Assembly (NCBI RefSeq): GCF_000422665.1
Contig: NZ_KE383898.1
Span: 212,575-276,574 of the forward strand
Origin: Ferrimonas senticii DSM 18821
GTDB taxonomy: Bacteria > Pseudomonadota > Gammaproteobacteria > Enterobacterales > Shewanellaceae
Direction: 5' to 3'
DNA length: 64,000 nt
Both the position numbers and the translations under genes were made by a program. This document shows, piece by piece, positions 31,388 to 41,332 of this stretch. Every line of letters starts with the position of its first letter. Positions within the stretch are counted from its first letter, which is position 1. The notes beneath the pieces were generated by a model. That model had not been told where the DNA came from and did not search any database. It saw only the letters and a list, made by a program, of their open reading frames with translations.

Positions 31388-34027
31388 TTAGTCGTCGCTG
31401 TAAAATGGGGTGTTATAAAACTGGCCACCGATATCCAGCCACTCGCTAATTAGCCGTTGTTCGTCCGCGCTCAGTTGCTGTGGGTGGCTGGCATCGTTAA
31501 CGGCGTTGAAAAAGCGATTGCTGGCGCGGCCACCGTTTACTTGCATCGCAGCGGTTACCTCAACGGTGGTTAACAGCGGTATTGGGTTGCCGTCGTCATC
31601 CAGAATCAGTTCGCCATCGGCGTCGGTTTGATAGACCGGATTGCCATCGGCATCGGTGACCTCAATCAGGCGATCTAGCAACACCCCGTCAACCAACTGT
31701 TGCTCAACGTCGTTAAACAGCAATTCGCGGTAGCTGATTGGATGCGCTGGTTGCTCGGCGGACGCGGCGGCGCTCAAATCCAACTGGCCAGCGGGCAGTT
31801 GCGCTTGGCCATCGGCATCGATGCTGCTGTGGCAACTGCTGCAGCGGTGATCTGCCACTGGCAGGCCATCCCTATCCAGTTGTGGCCGAGCCAAGTCCCA
31901 CAGCGGTTGAATGTGGTCGCGGTAGTTAATTTGCAGGCGACAGTAGGCGTGCCACTGGTCAAAGCAATCACTGCCGATTGGCGCTGGGGTTGCAAGGTTG
32001 GCGTAGCTCAGTAGCAGTTCGGGATTGGCGCTGCGAGCGCTTACGTCGGTCCAACGGTCTTGATAGTGCAGCGATGCTTGCAACTGCGCGATCCCTAGCG
32101 CTTCGGCCATGGTCTGTCCAGCACTGGGGATGATGTCGGGGTTGCTGTTGCGAAACGGCATGCCACCAATGGCGCCCAGATTGATGCTGGCGGGTTCGGC
32201 ATCAAACCGGCCATGGCCAAGGGTGTTATTGGCACTATGGCAACCGTTGCAGCTAAGGGTTTCGCCAGGGCTAACCGTTAGCCAATTGTGATGGCGGCCG
32301 TGCAATCGTTGGCCGCTGCCATCGACGACGCTCAGTGCCAGTGGCACATTCGCCGGGATCTGCACTTGTACCGAGCCATCGGGCTGGATTGGGGTGTAGC
32401 CGACGATTTCGCGCATCAATTGATTTTGGCTACGACCAAAGTCGCTGGCGGGCAGTTGGCGCACCGCTTCAGGCGGCATCGGCACGCCCCGCAGAATTCG
32501 TAAAAACCTTGCTGGTCTGGCGCTGGCAGGGGTCTGCTTGGGATCTGCCAGATCAACAATGCCATTGGGGTAATCAGGGCTGATACTGCTGTCGATGCCG
32601 CCAATGTCGTAGACGCTGCGGATATTCAGCACCCCAGTTTGAGCGGCGGCTAACGGCGCGTCGAGTTCGACTCCTAAACGCTTAGGGGCGATGTAACTTT
32701 TGGGATTGGCGCTGGCTTGCAGCACCAACGCTTCGGTGATCAGTTGCTGGTCATTAACCCGCCGCGCTCGCTGTTGGGTGCCGTTGGCCCGATTCAGTAG
32801 CCAAAGCTCATATTGCGCCGGCGCAAGGCTGACGTTATCCGCTTGCAGTTGGCTGGCGCTCAGTTGGCCGCAACTGCGAACGGCACCATCGACAACAACT
32901 CGGCACAGATCCCAACTCAACAGATAGCGGTCGCTGCCATCGACTAACGGCCACAGGTTGGCCAAGCGGCCATCGGGATTGATGGCATCGCCTAGGGTAA
33001 ATTGAAAGTCGGCCAGTGCCAGTGACGCGCTGCTGGGACGGCTACTGCCGCTGGGGCTGATACTTTGCTCGAGATCCAGATAATCGCTGATGTTTACCAA
33101 CAGTGGCCGCTTGTGCAGTGCGGCGGGATCGCTGCCTTGCAGTTGCAGGTAGATGTCACCATTGGGCAATTGCTGTGGCTTGACCAGATCCAAGTCAATG
33201 GTCTGGCCATCAAGGCTAATTTGCCGGCTATGCCAGCCAAAACGCAGTTGGTTGTCGCTGCCATCGGGATTGATCTGATACAGATTGATACCGCGATTGC
33301 CGCCCATGTTGTCCCAGCGGCTGTATAGGATGGTGCCATCTTGCTGCACCAGCGGGTGCGTGTCGTGACTTAGGTTAAAGGTTAACTGCTCGATGTTGCT
33401 GCCGTCGGCTTCCATCACATGCAGGTTAAAGGTGGCATGGCGACGCTGTTCATCCAACGCTTGATATTGTGGTTTGCCCTCATCGAGTAAAATCGCCCGA
33501 CTTTGTTGCTGGCGATCAGACGCGAATACGATGCGGCCATCTGGCAACCACTGCGCCATGCGATCGTTACCGCGCTCGGCACTGTTGTCGCTGCTGATCA
33601 CTCGGCTTAACCGTTGCTCGGCTCGTTGATAGCGCCAGATGTTCCAACTTGGTTGTGGTTGCTGTTGATCCTCTGGTTGCGGTGCTCGCAGCGAAAATAG
33701 CAGTGTTTGACCGTCATCAGAGATAGCCAGGTCCGCCACATCAATCTGCGCATTGGCGTCAAACAGCGATTGGGTTAGCGGCCGCGAGTTGGCATCGGCC
33801 GCAGCGCTTTGCTGCAGCCACAATTGTGCGCCTGGGTTGAAGTGGGCGGGGTTGCGCGGGTCCACCTGAGGGGCGCCGCCGTCGCTAGAGCGGATGATGT
33901 ACGCCACTGGATCTTCCACCAAGATTGGATCCGGTTGTTCATTTCGCAGTCCACCATCGCCGTTGCAACCGGCGATGACCAGTAACGACGACCACAGCAC
34001 TGCCTTGCATCCATGCAATGGCAACAT
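31388..34027 (-). CDS. HzsA-related dihaem lipoprotein
   Basis: 879 residues with lipobox LLVIAGC (Cys21). The first half has TolB/propeller-like repeats (VADLAISDDGQTLLFSLRAP, WLPDGRIVFASDRQQ, TFNLSHDTHPLVQQDGTILY). Two c-type haem sites follow: CNGCH (593-597) and CSSCH (729-733). This order resembles proteins annotated as related to the hydrazine synthase alpha subunit. That name is only structural, and hydrazine synthesis is not implied. AGGAG precedes ATG 34027. It is probably the first gene of the minus-strand operon and is divergent from the haem protein operon at 34304. Confidence 0.82.
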   Translation of the reverse strand: MLPLHGCKAVLWSSLLVIAGCNGDGGLRNEQPDPILVEDPVAYIIRSSDGGAPQVDPRNPAHFNPGAQLWLQQSAAADANSRPLTQSLFDANAQIDVADLAISDDGQTLLFSLRAPQPEDQQQPQPSWNIWRYQRAEQRLSRVISSDNSAERGNDRMAQWLPDGRIVFASDRQQQSRAILLDEGKPQYQALDEQRRHATFNLHVMEADGSNIEQLTFNLSHDTHPLVQQDGTILYSRWDNMGGNRGINLYQINPDGSDNQLRFGWHSRQISLDGQTIDLDLVKPQQLPNGDIYLQLQGSDPAALHKRPLLVNISDYLDLEQSISPSGSSRPSSASLALADFQFTLGDAINPDGRLANLWPLVDGSDRYLLSWDLCRVVVDGAVRSCGQLSASQLQADNVSLAPAQYELWLLNRANGTQQRARRVNDQQLITEALVLQASANPKSYIAPKRLGVELDAPLAAAQTGVLNIRSVYDIGGIDSSISPDYPNGIVDLADPKQTPASARPARFLRILRGVPMPPEAVRQLPASDFGRSQNQLMREIVGYTPIQPDGSVQVQIPANVPLALSVVDGSGQRLHGRHHNWLTVSPGETLSCNGCHSANNTLGHGRFDAEPASINLGAIGGMPFRNSNPDIIPSAGQTMAEALGIAQLQASLHYQDRWTDVSARSANPELLLSYANLATPAPIGSDCFDQWHAYCRLQINYRDHIQPLWDLARPQLDRDGLPVADHRCSSCHSSIDADGQAQLPAGQLDLSAAASAEQPAHPISYRELLFNDVEQQLVDGVLLDRLIEVTDADGNPVYQTDADGELILDDDGNPIPLLTTVEVTAAMQVNGGRASNRFFNAVNDASHPQQLSADEQRLISEWLDIGGQFYNTPFYSDD

Positions 34028-34303
34028 CTACAGCTCCTAGTGCAAACGTCTTGGCGCTTGCGAATCAAATGCATTTGTTAGTTGTAATTATCTTGACAAG
34101 TTTGTCGCTGTGCACGCACCATTTCAACACTTTTTTAACAATCCTCCGCATTGCGGAGGTGGCTTTAATCAGGATGATGAAGCCGCAATCAGCAGGTAAT
34201 AGTTCGAAATTTCAATTCTGTAGCGATTGCTATTGGGCATTAGTAGTAAGCCAGAGATTGTGAACAGATCGTCGTTGATTGCCTCACAGCCAGGGAGAGG
34301 GCG
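34028..34303. promoter_or_regulatory. Divergent promoter region of the two halves of the envelope cluster
   Basis: 276 bp between the divergent operons. It contains a hairpin, CCTCCGCATTGCGGAGG (34143-34159), that could be an operator, and a TTGACA at 34094-34099 without a good -10 at the right distance. The region is clearly more AT-rich than the flanking genes. The assignment of start sites is open. Confidence 0.5.
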
Positions 34304-35542
34304 ATGGGCAGGGCAGTGCCAAAGGGATTTGGTTATCGATTTCGGATTGTTGGGCCGCCACTGGTGGTGGCAGCGCTTAGTATCGTTAGCGCTAAGGTCT
34401 TGGCCGCCGCGCCGGAACAAGCGCAACGGCTGCATAATCGTCTGGCGGGAGTGCCTGCAGATGCCGCCACTCTGACGCAGATGACTGCTTTGATTGAATC
34501 CGGTCAAACCGAACAGGCCGCCTATATTGCGATGGCACATCCGGCCTTTTACAGCACCACATTAAAGCGGTTCGCAACCCCGTGGAGCAACATCGACCAA
34601 GACCAATTTGCAGAGCTAAATGACTACACCGCGACGGTGATTGGTGTGGTACGCGACGAAGTCGATTTTCGACAGATACTGCAAGGCGATCTGCTGTACG
34701 TCGGCAAAGCGGAGCTTGGAGCACCACGCTATCAGGTTGCCAATAACGATCACTATCAAGCGCTGGAGCAAAATTTTGCCGATCTTAAACTGGGATTAGA
34801 GGCGGTTAGCCAAGCGTCCTACAACGGCTTACCACTGGCGGCTACCGCTGGCGTGCTTACCAGTCGCGCTGCGGCCCAGGCATTCTTCTACCTTGGCACC
34901 AACCGAGCGATGTTGCGTTTTACCCTGATCAATCACCTTTGCACTGATCTGGAACCGCTGAAAGACAACAGCTTACCGACCGATCGCATTCGCCAAGATG
35001 TTAGTCGTAGTCCTGGCGGTGACAGCCGCTTGTTTATCAACAACTGCTCCGCCTGTCATAGCGGCATGGATCCGCTGGCGCAGGCGTTTGCTTATTACGA
35101 CTATCAATTTGACCGAGAAGCGGATCCGCAAGGGCAAAACGGGCGAATTGTCTATAATGCCGCCGGCCAGTTAGACCCAGCGAGCGGCTCTCGCGTGCAA
35201 GCCAAATACCACATCAACGCCAACACCTTTGCAGCGGGGTTCGTCACTACCGATGATCGTTGGGATAACTACTGGCGCAGTGGCAGCAATCGTCAGTTGG
35301 GTTGGGATCAGGCGCTTGCTGGCAGTGGTGTTGGCGCTAAATCATTGGGGCAAGAGCTGGCTAACAGTCACGCGTTCGCCCAGTGTCAGGTTAAAAAAGT
35401 ATTTGAAAACGTTTGCTTGCGAACCCCTACAGACAGCGCAGATCTGGCGCAATTGGCCAGCAGTACCAGCAATTTTAAAGCCAACGGTTATCGACTAAAG
35501 CAAGTGTTTGCTGAAGTTGGTGGCTACTGTATGGGAGAGTAG
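34304..35542 (+). CDS. Secreted monohaem protein, DUF1588-like
   Basis: 412 residues with an N-terminal signal or anchor segment (VGPPLVVAALSIVSAKVLAA). One c-type haem site, CSACH (248-252), lies in the context NCSACHSGMDPLAQAFAYYD, which closely resembles the CxxCHxxxDPLGFALENFD segment of the DUF1588 family. Several cysteines later (QCQVKKVFENVCLR, GGYCMGE) may form disulfides. DUF1588-type proteins usually occur with a DUF1552 or DUF1501-like Tat protein, and a DUF1501-like gene is two genes downstream. GGGAGAGG precedes ATG 34304. The stop codon is 2 bp from the next start. Confidence 0.78.
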   Translation: MGRAVPKGFGYRFRIVGPPLVVAALSIVSAKVLAAAPEQAQRLHNRLAGVPADAATLTQMTALIESGQTEQAAYIAMAHPAFYSTTLKRFATPWSNIDQDQFAELNDYTATVIGVVRDEVDFRQILQGDLLYVGKAELGAPRYQVANNDHYQALEQNFADLKLGLEAVSQASYNGLPLAATAGVLTSRAAAQAFFYLGTNRAMLRFTLINHLCTDLEPLKDNSLPTDRIRQDVSRSPGGDSRLFINNCSACHSGMDPLAQAFAYYDYQFDREADPQGQNGRIVYNAAGQLDPASGSRVQAKYHINANTFAAGFVTTDDRWDNYWRSGSNRQLGWDQALAGSGVGAKSLGQELANSHAFAQCQVKKVFENVCLRTPTDSADLAQLASSTSNFKANGYRLKQVFAEVGGYCMGE

Positions 35543-35544
35543 CC

Positions 35545-38040
35545 ATGACCATTCAGTTGTTGCAATGGGTTCACTTGCCGGTCCGCCAACTTGGTTGGTT
35601 AGTGCTTGGCACAGCGTTAATCAGTGGTCTTAGCGGCTGTGGTGGTGGCGATAACAGTGTGCAAGTTCAGAACAATCCACCGCCGCCGGATAACAGCAGC
35701 AGTGGTGAATATCTAGGACCACCGCCAGCCACCCAAGATATTCAGAAATACAAAACCCACCTGTGGGATAACATCGCCATCGATAATCGCTGTGGTGCCT
35801 GCCATACGCCGGGTGGCCAAGCGCCGTTCTTTGCCAATCGTGATGATGTCAACTTAGCCTACGCGGCCACCACCGCGCTGGTGAACCTAAGCGATCCAGC
35901 CAGCTCTCGGTTGGTGGAAAAGGTCGCCGCTGGGCATAACTGCTGGCTTACCAGTAACAGTGCTTGTGGCGAGACCATCAGCCAGTGGATCCGACTGTGG
36001 TCTGACGAACGGGTGAGTACTGTCAATGTGATTGAGTTGACCGCACCGGTGCTGCGTGATCCTGGTGCCAGTAAAAACTTCCCTGCTGATCCCGCGCTGT
36101 TTGCCAACCATGTCTATCCGTTGCTCACTCAATACTGTGCCGCTTGTCACAGCGAAACCGCAGCCGTGGCGCAATCGCCGTTTTTTGCCAGCAACGAGGT
36201 TGCAAAGGCTTATGAAGCGGCCAAGACCGTAATTAATTTGGATCAGCCGGAGCAATCGCGGTTGGTGGTGCGCTTGGGTAGCGAGTTTCATAACTGTTGG
36301 AGTAACTGTCAGCAGGACAGCGCCCAGATGCTCGCGGCGATCGATGCGATGGCGGCGGCAATTCCGCTTGATGAGATTGCGCCAGAGTTGCTGGTTTCGA
36401 AGTCGTTACGGCTGGTCGATGGCATTACGGCGTCAGCCGGTGGTCGCTATGAAGATGATCTGATTGCCCTCTACCAGTTTAAAGCGGGCGAGGGGCGTAC
36501 CGCTTTTGATACCTCTGGCATTGCACCGGCGGCCAATTTAACCCTCAGTGGTGAGGTATCGTGGCTTGGCAGTTGGGGGCTAAGTTTTGTTGATGGCAAA
36601 GCGCAGGCCAGCACCGCCAGCAGTAAAAAACTGCACGATCTGATCCGCGCCACCAATGAGTTCGCGCTTGAGGCATGGCTAACCCCAAATAACGTCACCC
36701 AAGAGGGACCGGCGCGGATCATCAGTTACTCCGCCGGTGACCAAGACCGCAACGTTACCTTGGGGCAAACCCTATATAACTATGACTTCTTATTGCGAAG
36801 CAGCGAATCGGATAACAACGGTCAACCGGCGCTAAGCACTCCTGATGCGGATGAGGTGTTGCAGGCCACCTTGCAGCATGTCGTGCTCAGTTACAGCGCC
36901 ACTAATGGGCGGCGTTTGTACGTCAATGGCGAGTTGATCGAGGTCGCTGACGAAGCGATCGCGCCGCTGGCAAATTGGGATGACAGCTACGCGCTGATAC
37001 TGGGCCGTGAAGCGTCGAATCAACATCGGTGGCAGGGGGATGTTCGTTTGCTGGCGATCTACAACCGCGAACTGACCGCCGAGCAGATACGGCAGAATTT
37101 CGAGGTTGGTGTCGGCGAAAAGTTCTACCTGCTGTTTGCCATCAGTGAACCGGTCGACTTGGCCAACACCTACGTGATGTTTGAGGTCAGCCAATTTGAT
37201 AACTACAGCTATCTGTTTAGTGGCGCGGCGTTGGTCAATATTGATGGCCGCGAGGTAACTCAAGCCTTTTCCCTCAGTGGTATGCGCCTTGGCATTAATG
37301 GCAAAGAGAGCGTCACCGGCCAAGCTTACGTTAATCTTGATGCCACCATCGGCAGCGGTACGGATCTGAGCAGGCCGCTGCCGCTATCGGCGCTGGGCAC
37401 CATCATCGGTGTTGAAAAGGGCCCTGAGCTGGATGAATTTTTCCTGACTTTCGAGCGTTTAGGCGAGCAACAGCACCTTCGCGTCGAAGCGCCATGGGTG
37501 GCAACAGCGGCAATCCCACAGGTTAATGATCGCAGTGATATTGGCATTCGCAATTTCGCTGAAATTAACCACAGCATGAGTGTTCTTACCCAAGTGCCGC
37601 AAAGCCAAAGTGAGGTTGCTGCCACCTATCGCTTGGTACAGCGGCAGTTGCCAGGCAGTAGCAATATCGAAACTTTCACCTCGGCGCAGCAGATGGGCAT
37701 TACCCAGTTGGCTATCGCCTACTGCAACGCCGCCTTTGACGATGTTGCCATTCGCCGCGATTGGCTGCCCGATTTTGATGTTGACCAAGCGCCGGATGTG
37801 GCGCTCAGTGTCGCCAATCGCAACCACTTGATCACGCCGCTATTGGCGCGCTTGTTACCCCAAGTTGCAGCGGCTGAGCTGGCCAGTCAGCCAAGTCACG
37901 CGCAAGTCACCAGTGAGCTAAATCAGCTTATTGATCGGCTCAGCGTCTGTGATGGCGGTTGCGATAGTCAGCGCAGCGCCACCATCGGTAAGGCTGCCTG
38001 CGCAGCGGTGCTGTCGAGCGCGACGATGTTGGTTCAATAG
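35545..38040 (+). CDS. Dihaem lipoprotein with LamG domain
   Basis: 831 residues. Lipobox ALISGLSGC (Cys32). Two repeated haem modules follow: CGACH (83-87, HTPGGQAPFFAN) and CAACH (198-202, HSETAAVAQSPFFAS). Their similar sequences point to an internal duplication. A concanavalin-type LamG domain spans about 305-520 (DLIALYQFKAGEGRTAFDTS, LEAWLTPNNVTQEGPARIIS, RRLYVNGELIEVADEA, VRLLAIYNRELTAEQIRQNF). The C-terminal 300 residues are of unknown type. It would sit on the cell surface, joining haem groups to a carbohydrate- or protein-binding domain. It is the middle gene of a three-gene operon. Confidence 0.82.
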   Translation: MTIQLLQWVHLPVRQLGWLVLGTALISGLSGCGGGDNSVQVQNNPPPPDNSSSGEYLGPPPATQDIQKYKTHLWDNIAIDNRCGACHTPGGQAPFFANRDDVNLAYAATTALVNLSDPASSRLVEKVAAGHNCWLTSNSACGETISQWIRLWSDERVSTVNVIELTAPVLRDPGASKNFPADPALFANHVYPLLTQYCAACHSETAAVAQSPFFASNEVAKAYEAAKTVINLDQPEQSRLVVRLGSEFHNCWSNCQQDSAQMLAAIDAMAAAIPLDEIAPELLVSKSLRLVDGITASAGGRYEDDLIALYQFKAGEGRTAFDTSGIAPAANLTLSGEVSWLGSWGLSFVDGKAQASTASSKKLHDLIRATNEFALEAWLTPNNVTQEGPARIISYSAGDQDRNVTLGQTLYNYDFLLRSSESDNNGQPALSTPDADEVLQATLQHVVLSYSATNGRRLYVNGELIEVADEAIAPLANWDDSYALILGREASNQHRWQGDVRLLAIYNRELTAEQIRQNFEVGVGEKFYLLFAISEPVDLANTYVMFEVSQFDNYSYLFSGAALVNIDGREVTQAFSLSGMRLGINGKESVTGQAYVNLDATIGSGTDLSRPLPLSALGTIIGVEKGPELDEFFLTFERLGEQQHLRVEAPWVATAAIPQVNDRSDIGIRNFAEINHSMSVLTQVPQSQSEVAATYRLVQRQLPGSSNIETFTSAQQMGITQLAIAYCNAAFDDVAIRRDWLPDFDVDQAPDVALSVANRNHLITPLLARLLPQVAAAELASQPSHAQVTSELNQLIDRLSVCDGGCDSQRSATIGKAACAAVLSSATMLVQ

Positions 38041-38049
38041 GAGAGGGCC

Positions 38050-39624
38050 ATGAAACCAAAAACCTTGCACCCCGATACGCCACTGCTGTTTGCCGATCAT
38101 CGTCGCCCCACCAGTCGTCGCGATTTTATTGCTAGTGGCCTTGCCAAAGGCGGCCAGGCGCTTGCTGGGCTATCGCTGTTTAGCCTGTTTGCCAACCCCA
38201 ATCAGGCACGAGCCGAACTGTCGGCGGATCTGCAAGCGCTGCGGGACAGTTGCGGGATCGCCGTTCAAGGCGCCGGTAAAATCCCATTTATCAGCTTTGA
38301 TCTTGCTGGTGGCGCCAATATCGCTGGCTCCAATGTGTTGGTGGGGGGGGCCGGTGGTCAGCAAGACTTTCTTTCCACCGCCGGATACAACAAGTTGGGA
38401 TTGCCCGGTGATATGGTGCCGCAAGTGGCGGATGTGGATGGCATGGCAGCGGATTTCGTCAACACCGATTTAGGCTTGGCATTTCACTCTGATTCGGCGT
38501 TTTTGCGCGGCATTTTAGAACGGGTTTCAACGGCCACGGCTGAACGGATCAATGGGGCGGTTATCCCTTGTCGCTCTGATAATGATACCGGTAATAATCC
38601 CCACAATCCGATGTACGCCATTGCGGCAGCGGGCGCCGATGGCTCGTTGATGCCACTGATTGGTTCACGCAATACCGATTCCGGCGGTAACTCGATGGCG
38701 GCGATCAATTTTATCGACCTAAGCAAGCGCCCAACCAAGGTTGATCGCCCCTCGGATGTAACCGGGCTGGTGGACGTTGGCGATCTATTTAGCTTGCTGT
38801 CACAGCGCGATGCGGTGGCGGTGATGGAGAGCATTCAGCGGATCAGTGCCGCCAAGCTGGGGCGGGTTAATACCCAATTGACCCGCGATGATGTGGTCAA
38901 AGATTTGGTCAATTGCGGCTACGTTAAAAGTGCCGATCTGACTGACCGTTTTGGCAACCCTGCCAGCCTGGATCCGCTGCTTGACCCCGATATCGTCGGC
39001 CCCGGTGGGATCTTTAGCTTGGCGGAATTTGATGGCGACAGTGAGTTTCGCAAGACCGCCTCAATCATGAAGTTGGTGGTAAACGGCTACTCCGGTGCCG
39101 GTACCGTGACCATGGGAGGGTACGATTACCATACCGGTGAACGTGGCACCGGTGAATTGCGGGATCTGCGAGCGGGACGCTGCATGGGCGCCTGTTTAGA
39201 ATACGCCGCAAGGCGCAATATGCCGCTGATGTTGTATGTCTTTAGTGATGGTTCTGTGGCCAGTAATGGCCGTATTGATGAGTCGGAAAATGGTCGTGGT
39301 AAAGGCGAATGGACCGGCGATAACTCCTCAACTGGGGCGGCGTTTTTCTTGGTATACAACCCAACTGGGCGGCCGCAGCTGCTTGGCAGCACCACCGAAC
39401 AGATGGCGCGCCATCAGCAACTGGGCTTTATGCGTGCGGATGCGTCGGTCGACACCGCGTCGGCGCCCTCGGCCAATAACGTCAACTCGCTGGTGGATAC
39501 GGTGTTACTTAATTACATGGCGCTGCATGGCGAACAAGGGCAGTTCAGCGCCATTGCTCCGCGGCAAGGCTTGGGGAGCGCGGCCAACTTAGATGCGCTG
39601 ACCGCCTTTGAGCCGATAGTTTAG
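38050..39624 (+). CDS. Tat-exported DUF1501-like protein
   Basis: 524 residues. A twin-arginine signal TSRRDFIASG (Arg23-Arg24) is followed by the hydrophobic segment GLSLFSLFA. The body resembles the DUF1501 sulfatase-like proteins: FISFDLAGGANIAGSNVLVG early, GYDYHTGERGTGELRDLRAG in the middle and LYVFSDGSVASNGRIDE later. The Tat route implies folding in the cytoplasm, perhaps with a cofactor. Similar genes are sometimes misannotated as secretion proteins. GAGAGG precedes ATG 38050. Its stop codon overlaps the converging apbE gene by 4 bp. Confidence 0.78.
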   Translation: MKPKTLHPDTPLLFADHRRPTSRRDFIASGLAKGGQALAGLSLFSLFANPNQARAELSADLQALRDSCGIAVQGAGKIPFISFDLAGGANIAGSNVLVGGAGGQQDFLSTAGYNKLGLPGDMVPQVADVDGMAADFVNTDLGLAFHSDSAFLRGILERVSTATAERINGAVIPCRSDNDTGNNPHNPMYAIAAAGADGSLMPLIGSRNTDSGGNSMAAINFIDLSKRPTKVDRPSDVTGLVDVGDLFSLLSQRDAVAVMESIQRISAAKLGRVNTQLTRDDVVKDLVNCGYVKSADLTDRFGNPASLDPLLDPDIVGPGGIFSLAEFDGDSEFRKTASIMKLVVNGYSGAGTVTMGGYDYHTGERGTGELRDLRAGRCMGACLEYAARRNMPLMLYVFSDGSVASNGRIDESENGRGKGEWTGDNSSTGAAFFLVYNPTGRPQLLGSTTEQMARHQQLGFMRADASVDTASAPSANNVNSLVDTVLLNYMALHGEQGQFSAIAPRQGLGSAANLDALTAFEPIV

Positions 39625-40586
39625 GGCGTTAAGCCAGAGGAGAGATGCAAGGTTTGCTGGTTGTCGATGATCACCGCTTGGTATTCTGGCAGTTGTTCAA
39701 TCAACACCAATCCTTGTTGTAACCCCAGTACAAATACCGCCGTGGATAGGGCATCGGTGGTGGTTGGATCGGGACCTATTACCGACACGCTGACCACCTT
39801 GCGGGCGGAATCGCCGGTTTTAGGGTTAATGATGTGGTGGTAGCGCACCCCCTCATCGATAAAAAACCGTTCATAATCGCCAGAGGTGGAGATCGCCTCA
39901 TCTTGCAGTGGCAGATGCACCGCGGTTTTGTGCTCGGCTCGGGGGTGCTTGATGCCAACCATCCATGCTCTGCCAAGGCGGTCGCCCACCATGGCGGTGT
40001 CACCACCGGCGCTAACCAACGCATGGTTGATTCCCAGTTGCTGCAGTTTCTCAAGGCTGCGCGCCACCGCATGCCCTTTGGCGATGCCGCCAAGATCGAT
40101 CCGAACATCCGGGTGGGCAAAGGCGACACTCAGTTGTTGTTGATTCAGTTGGATAAGGCGATAGTCGATGGCGGCGAGGACTTGCTCTACCTTAGCCTCG
40201 GGCGGCTTACGTTGCTGGCGATAGTCGTACTGATAGCCGACAGAGGCGTAGCTAATATCAAACGCACCAGCGCTTAATTCGCTTATCTGCTGTGCCTGCG
40301 TTAGCAGGTCAAACAGCTCTTGGCTAACGGTAACCGGCTCAGTGGCGGCGGTGCGATTCAGTTGGCTCAGTTCGCTGTCGTCGATGTAGGGGCTCATCCG
40401 CTGATTTACCCGCTCCATCTCGGCCACTACCGTAGCGATCGCCGCTTGGACTTGGGCTGAATCGTCGTTGTCGAGCCAAAATTCCAGATGCGCTTCGGTG
40501 CCCATCACGGCAAAAGTGTGTTGATGCCAGTCGGCATTAGCGGCGCCGCTGCAAAGCAGTAGGCTGGCTAGTAAGAGGCGTAACAT
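39621..40586 (-). CDS. apbE: FAD:protein FMN transferase ApbE
   Basis: 321 residues with a signal peptide (LLLASLLLCSGAANA). ApbE motifs in order: MGTEAHLEFW near the start, VRIDLGGIAKGHAV, ALVSAGGDTAMVG and DALSTAVFVLG near the end, the last forming the magnesium site. It transfers FMN from FAD onto Ser or Thr of exported proteins. No Nqr or Rnf target lies in this window, so the target may be another exported protein of this cluster. It converges with the DUF1501-like gene and lies 77 bp downstream of msrA. Confidence 0.92.
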   Translation of the reverse strand: MLRLLLASLLLCSGAANADWHQHTFAVMGTEAHLEFWLDNDDSAQVQAAIATVVAEMERVNQRMSPYIDDSELSQLNRTAATEPVTVSQELFDLLTQAQQISELSAGAFDISYASVGYQYDYRQQRKPPEAKVEQVLAAIDYRLIQLNQQQLSVAFAHPDVRIDLGGIAKGHAVARSLEKLQQLGINHALVSAGGDTAMVGDRLGRAWMVGIKHPRAEHKTAVHLPLQDEAISTSGDYERFFIDEGVRYHHIINPKTGDSARKVVSVSVIGPDPTTTDALSTAVFVLGLQQGLVLIEQLPEYQAVIIDNQQTLHLSSGLTP

Positions 40587-40663
40587 TCTGTGACCTCGCT
40601 GACCTGTAACTCATGCGCTTTTCGTTGCTTAGCGCGCCACTGTAGCAAGCCCAGTTGGCGTTG

Positions 40664-41146
40664 TTAATAAAACGCCACATGACAACTTGGTAAGCCGTGT
40701 TTGGCGAAATAGCCTTGGTGGTACTCCTCGGCCAGCCAAAAGGTGTCGGCGGCGACAATCTCGGTAACGATGGTTTTGCCCGCCCAGAAGCCCTCGGTCT
40801 GGGCGTGCTGTTTGGAGGCTTCAGCAATCTGTTGTTGGTCACTGTTGTGAAAGAAGATCACGCTGCGGTATTGGCTGCCAACGTCTTCCCCTTGGCGGTG
40901 CAAGGTGGTGGGGTTGTGGAACTGCCAAAATACCGTTAACAGTTCGTCGAAGCTGACCTTGCTGTCATCAAACTCAATCTGCACCACTTCCGCATGGCCA
41001 CTGGTACCGGCTTTCACCTCTGGGTAGGTAGGATGGTCGAGGTGGCCGCCCATGTAGCCGCAGCGAACGTCGGTTACCCCGTCAATGTCACGGATGAATT
41101 GCTCTACGCCCCAAAAGCAGCCTGCGCCCAGTGTTGCTGTTGCCAT
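40664..41146 (-). CDS. msrA: Peptide methionine sulfoxide reductase MsrA
   Basis: 160 residues, the short MsrA form. The catalytic Cys10 is in GAGCFWGVE. Substrate-pocket residues are visible in GYMGGHLDHPTYPEVKAGTSGHAE and in the later FWQFHNPTT segment. It reduces the S-form of methionine sulfoxide. It lacks an obvious C-terminal resolving-cysteine tail, having only SCHVAFY at the very end. TAGGAG precedes ATG 41146. It is a cytoplasmic housekeeping enzyme with no clear tie to the neighbouring cluster. Confidence 0.95.
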   Translation of the reverse strand: MATATLGAGCFWGVEQFIRDIDGVTDVRCGYMGGHLDHPTYPEVKAGTSGHAEVVQIEFDDSKVSFDELLTVFWQFHNPTTLHRQGEDVGSQYRSVIFFHNSDQQQIAEASKQHAQTEGFWAGKTIVTEIVAADTFWLAEEYHQGYFAKHGLPSCHVAFY

Positions 41147-41332
41147 CGTCCTATCTCCTAGTTTGACCCACTCAATCTAACGTTATATCCGTAAAGCCAT
41201 TTGGATGGCTAAACGTCTGTAAGCTTATGGCAACATCGAAGTGAGTACAACCCTTGCTTGGTCAACTCATTAGCAGCGAGGTTGTGGGTAGAATGGCAAC
41301 AACCATTAACAGCAATGCCTAAGGACTGGGTC

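Noticed and set aside
31388-34027. Hydrazine synthase activity (anammox) from HzsA likeness
   Set aside because: Only the propeller plus CxxCH layout is shared; no other anammox genes are present and the organism type does not fit.
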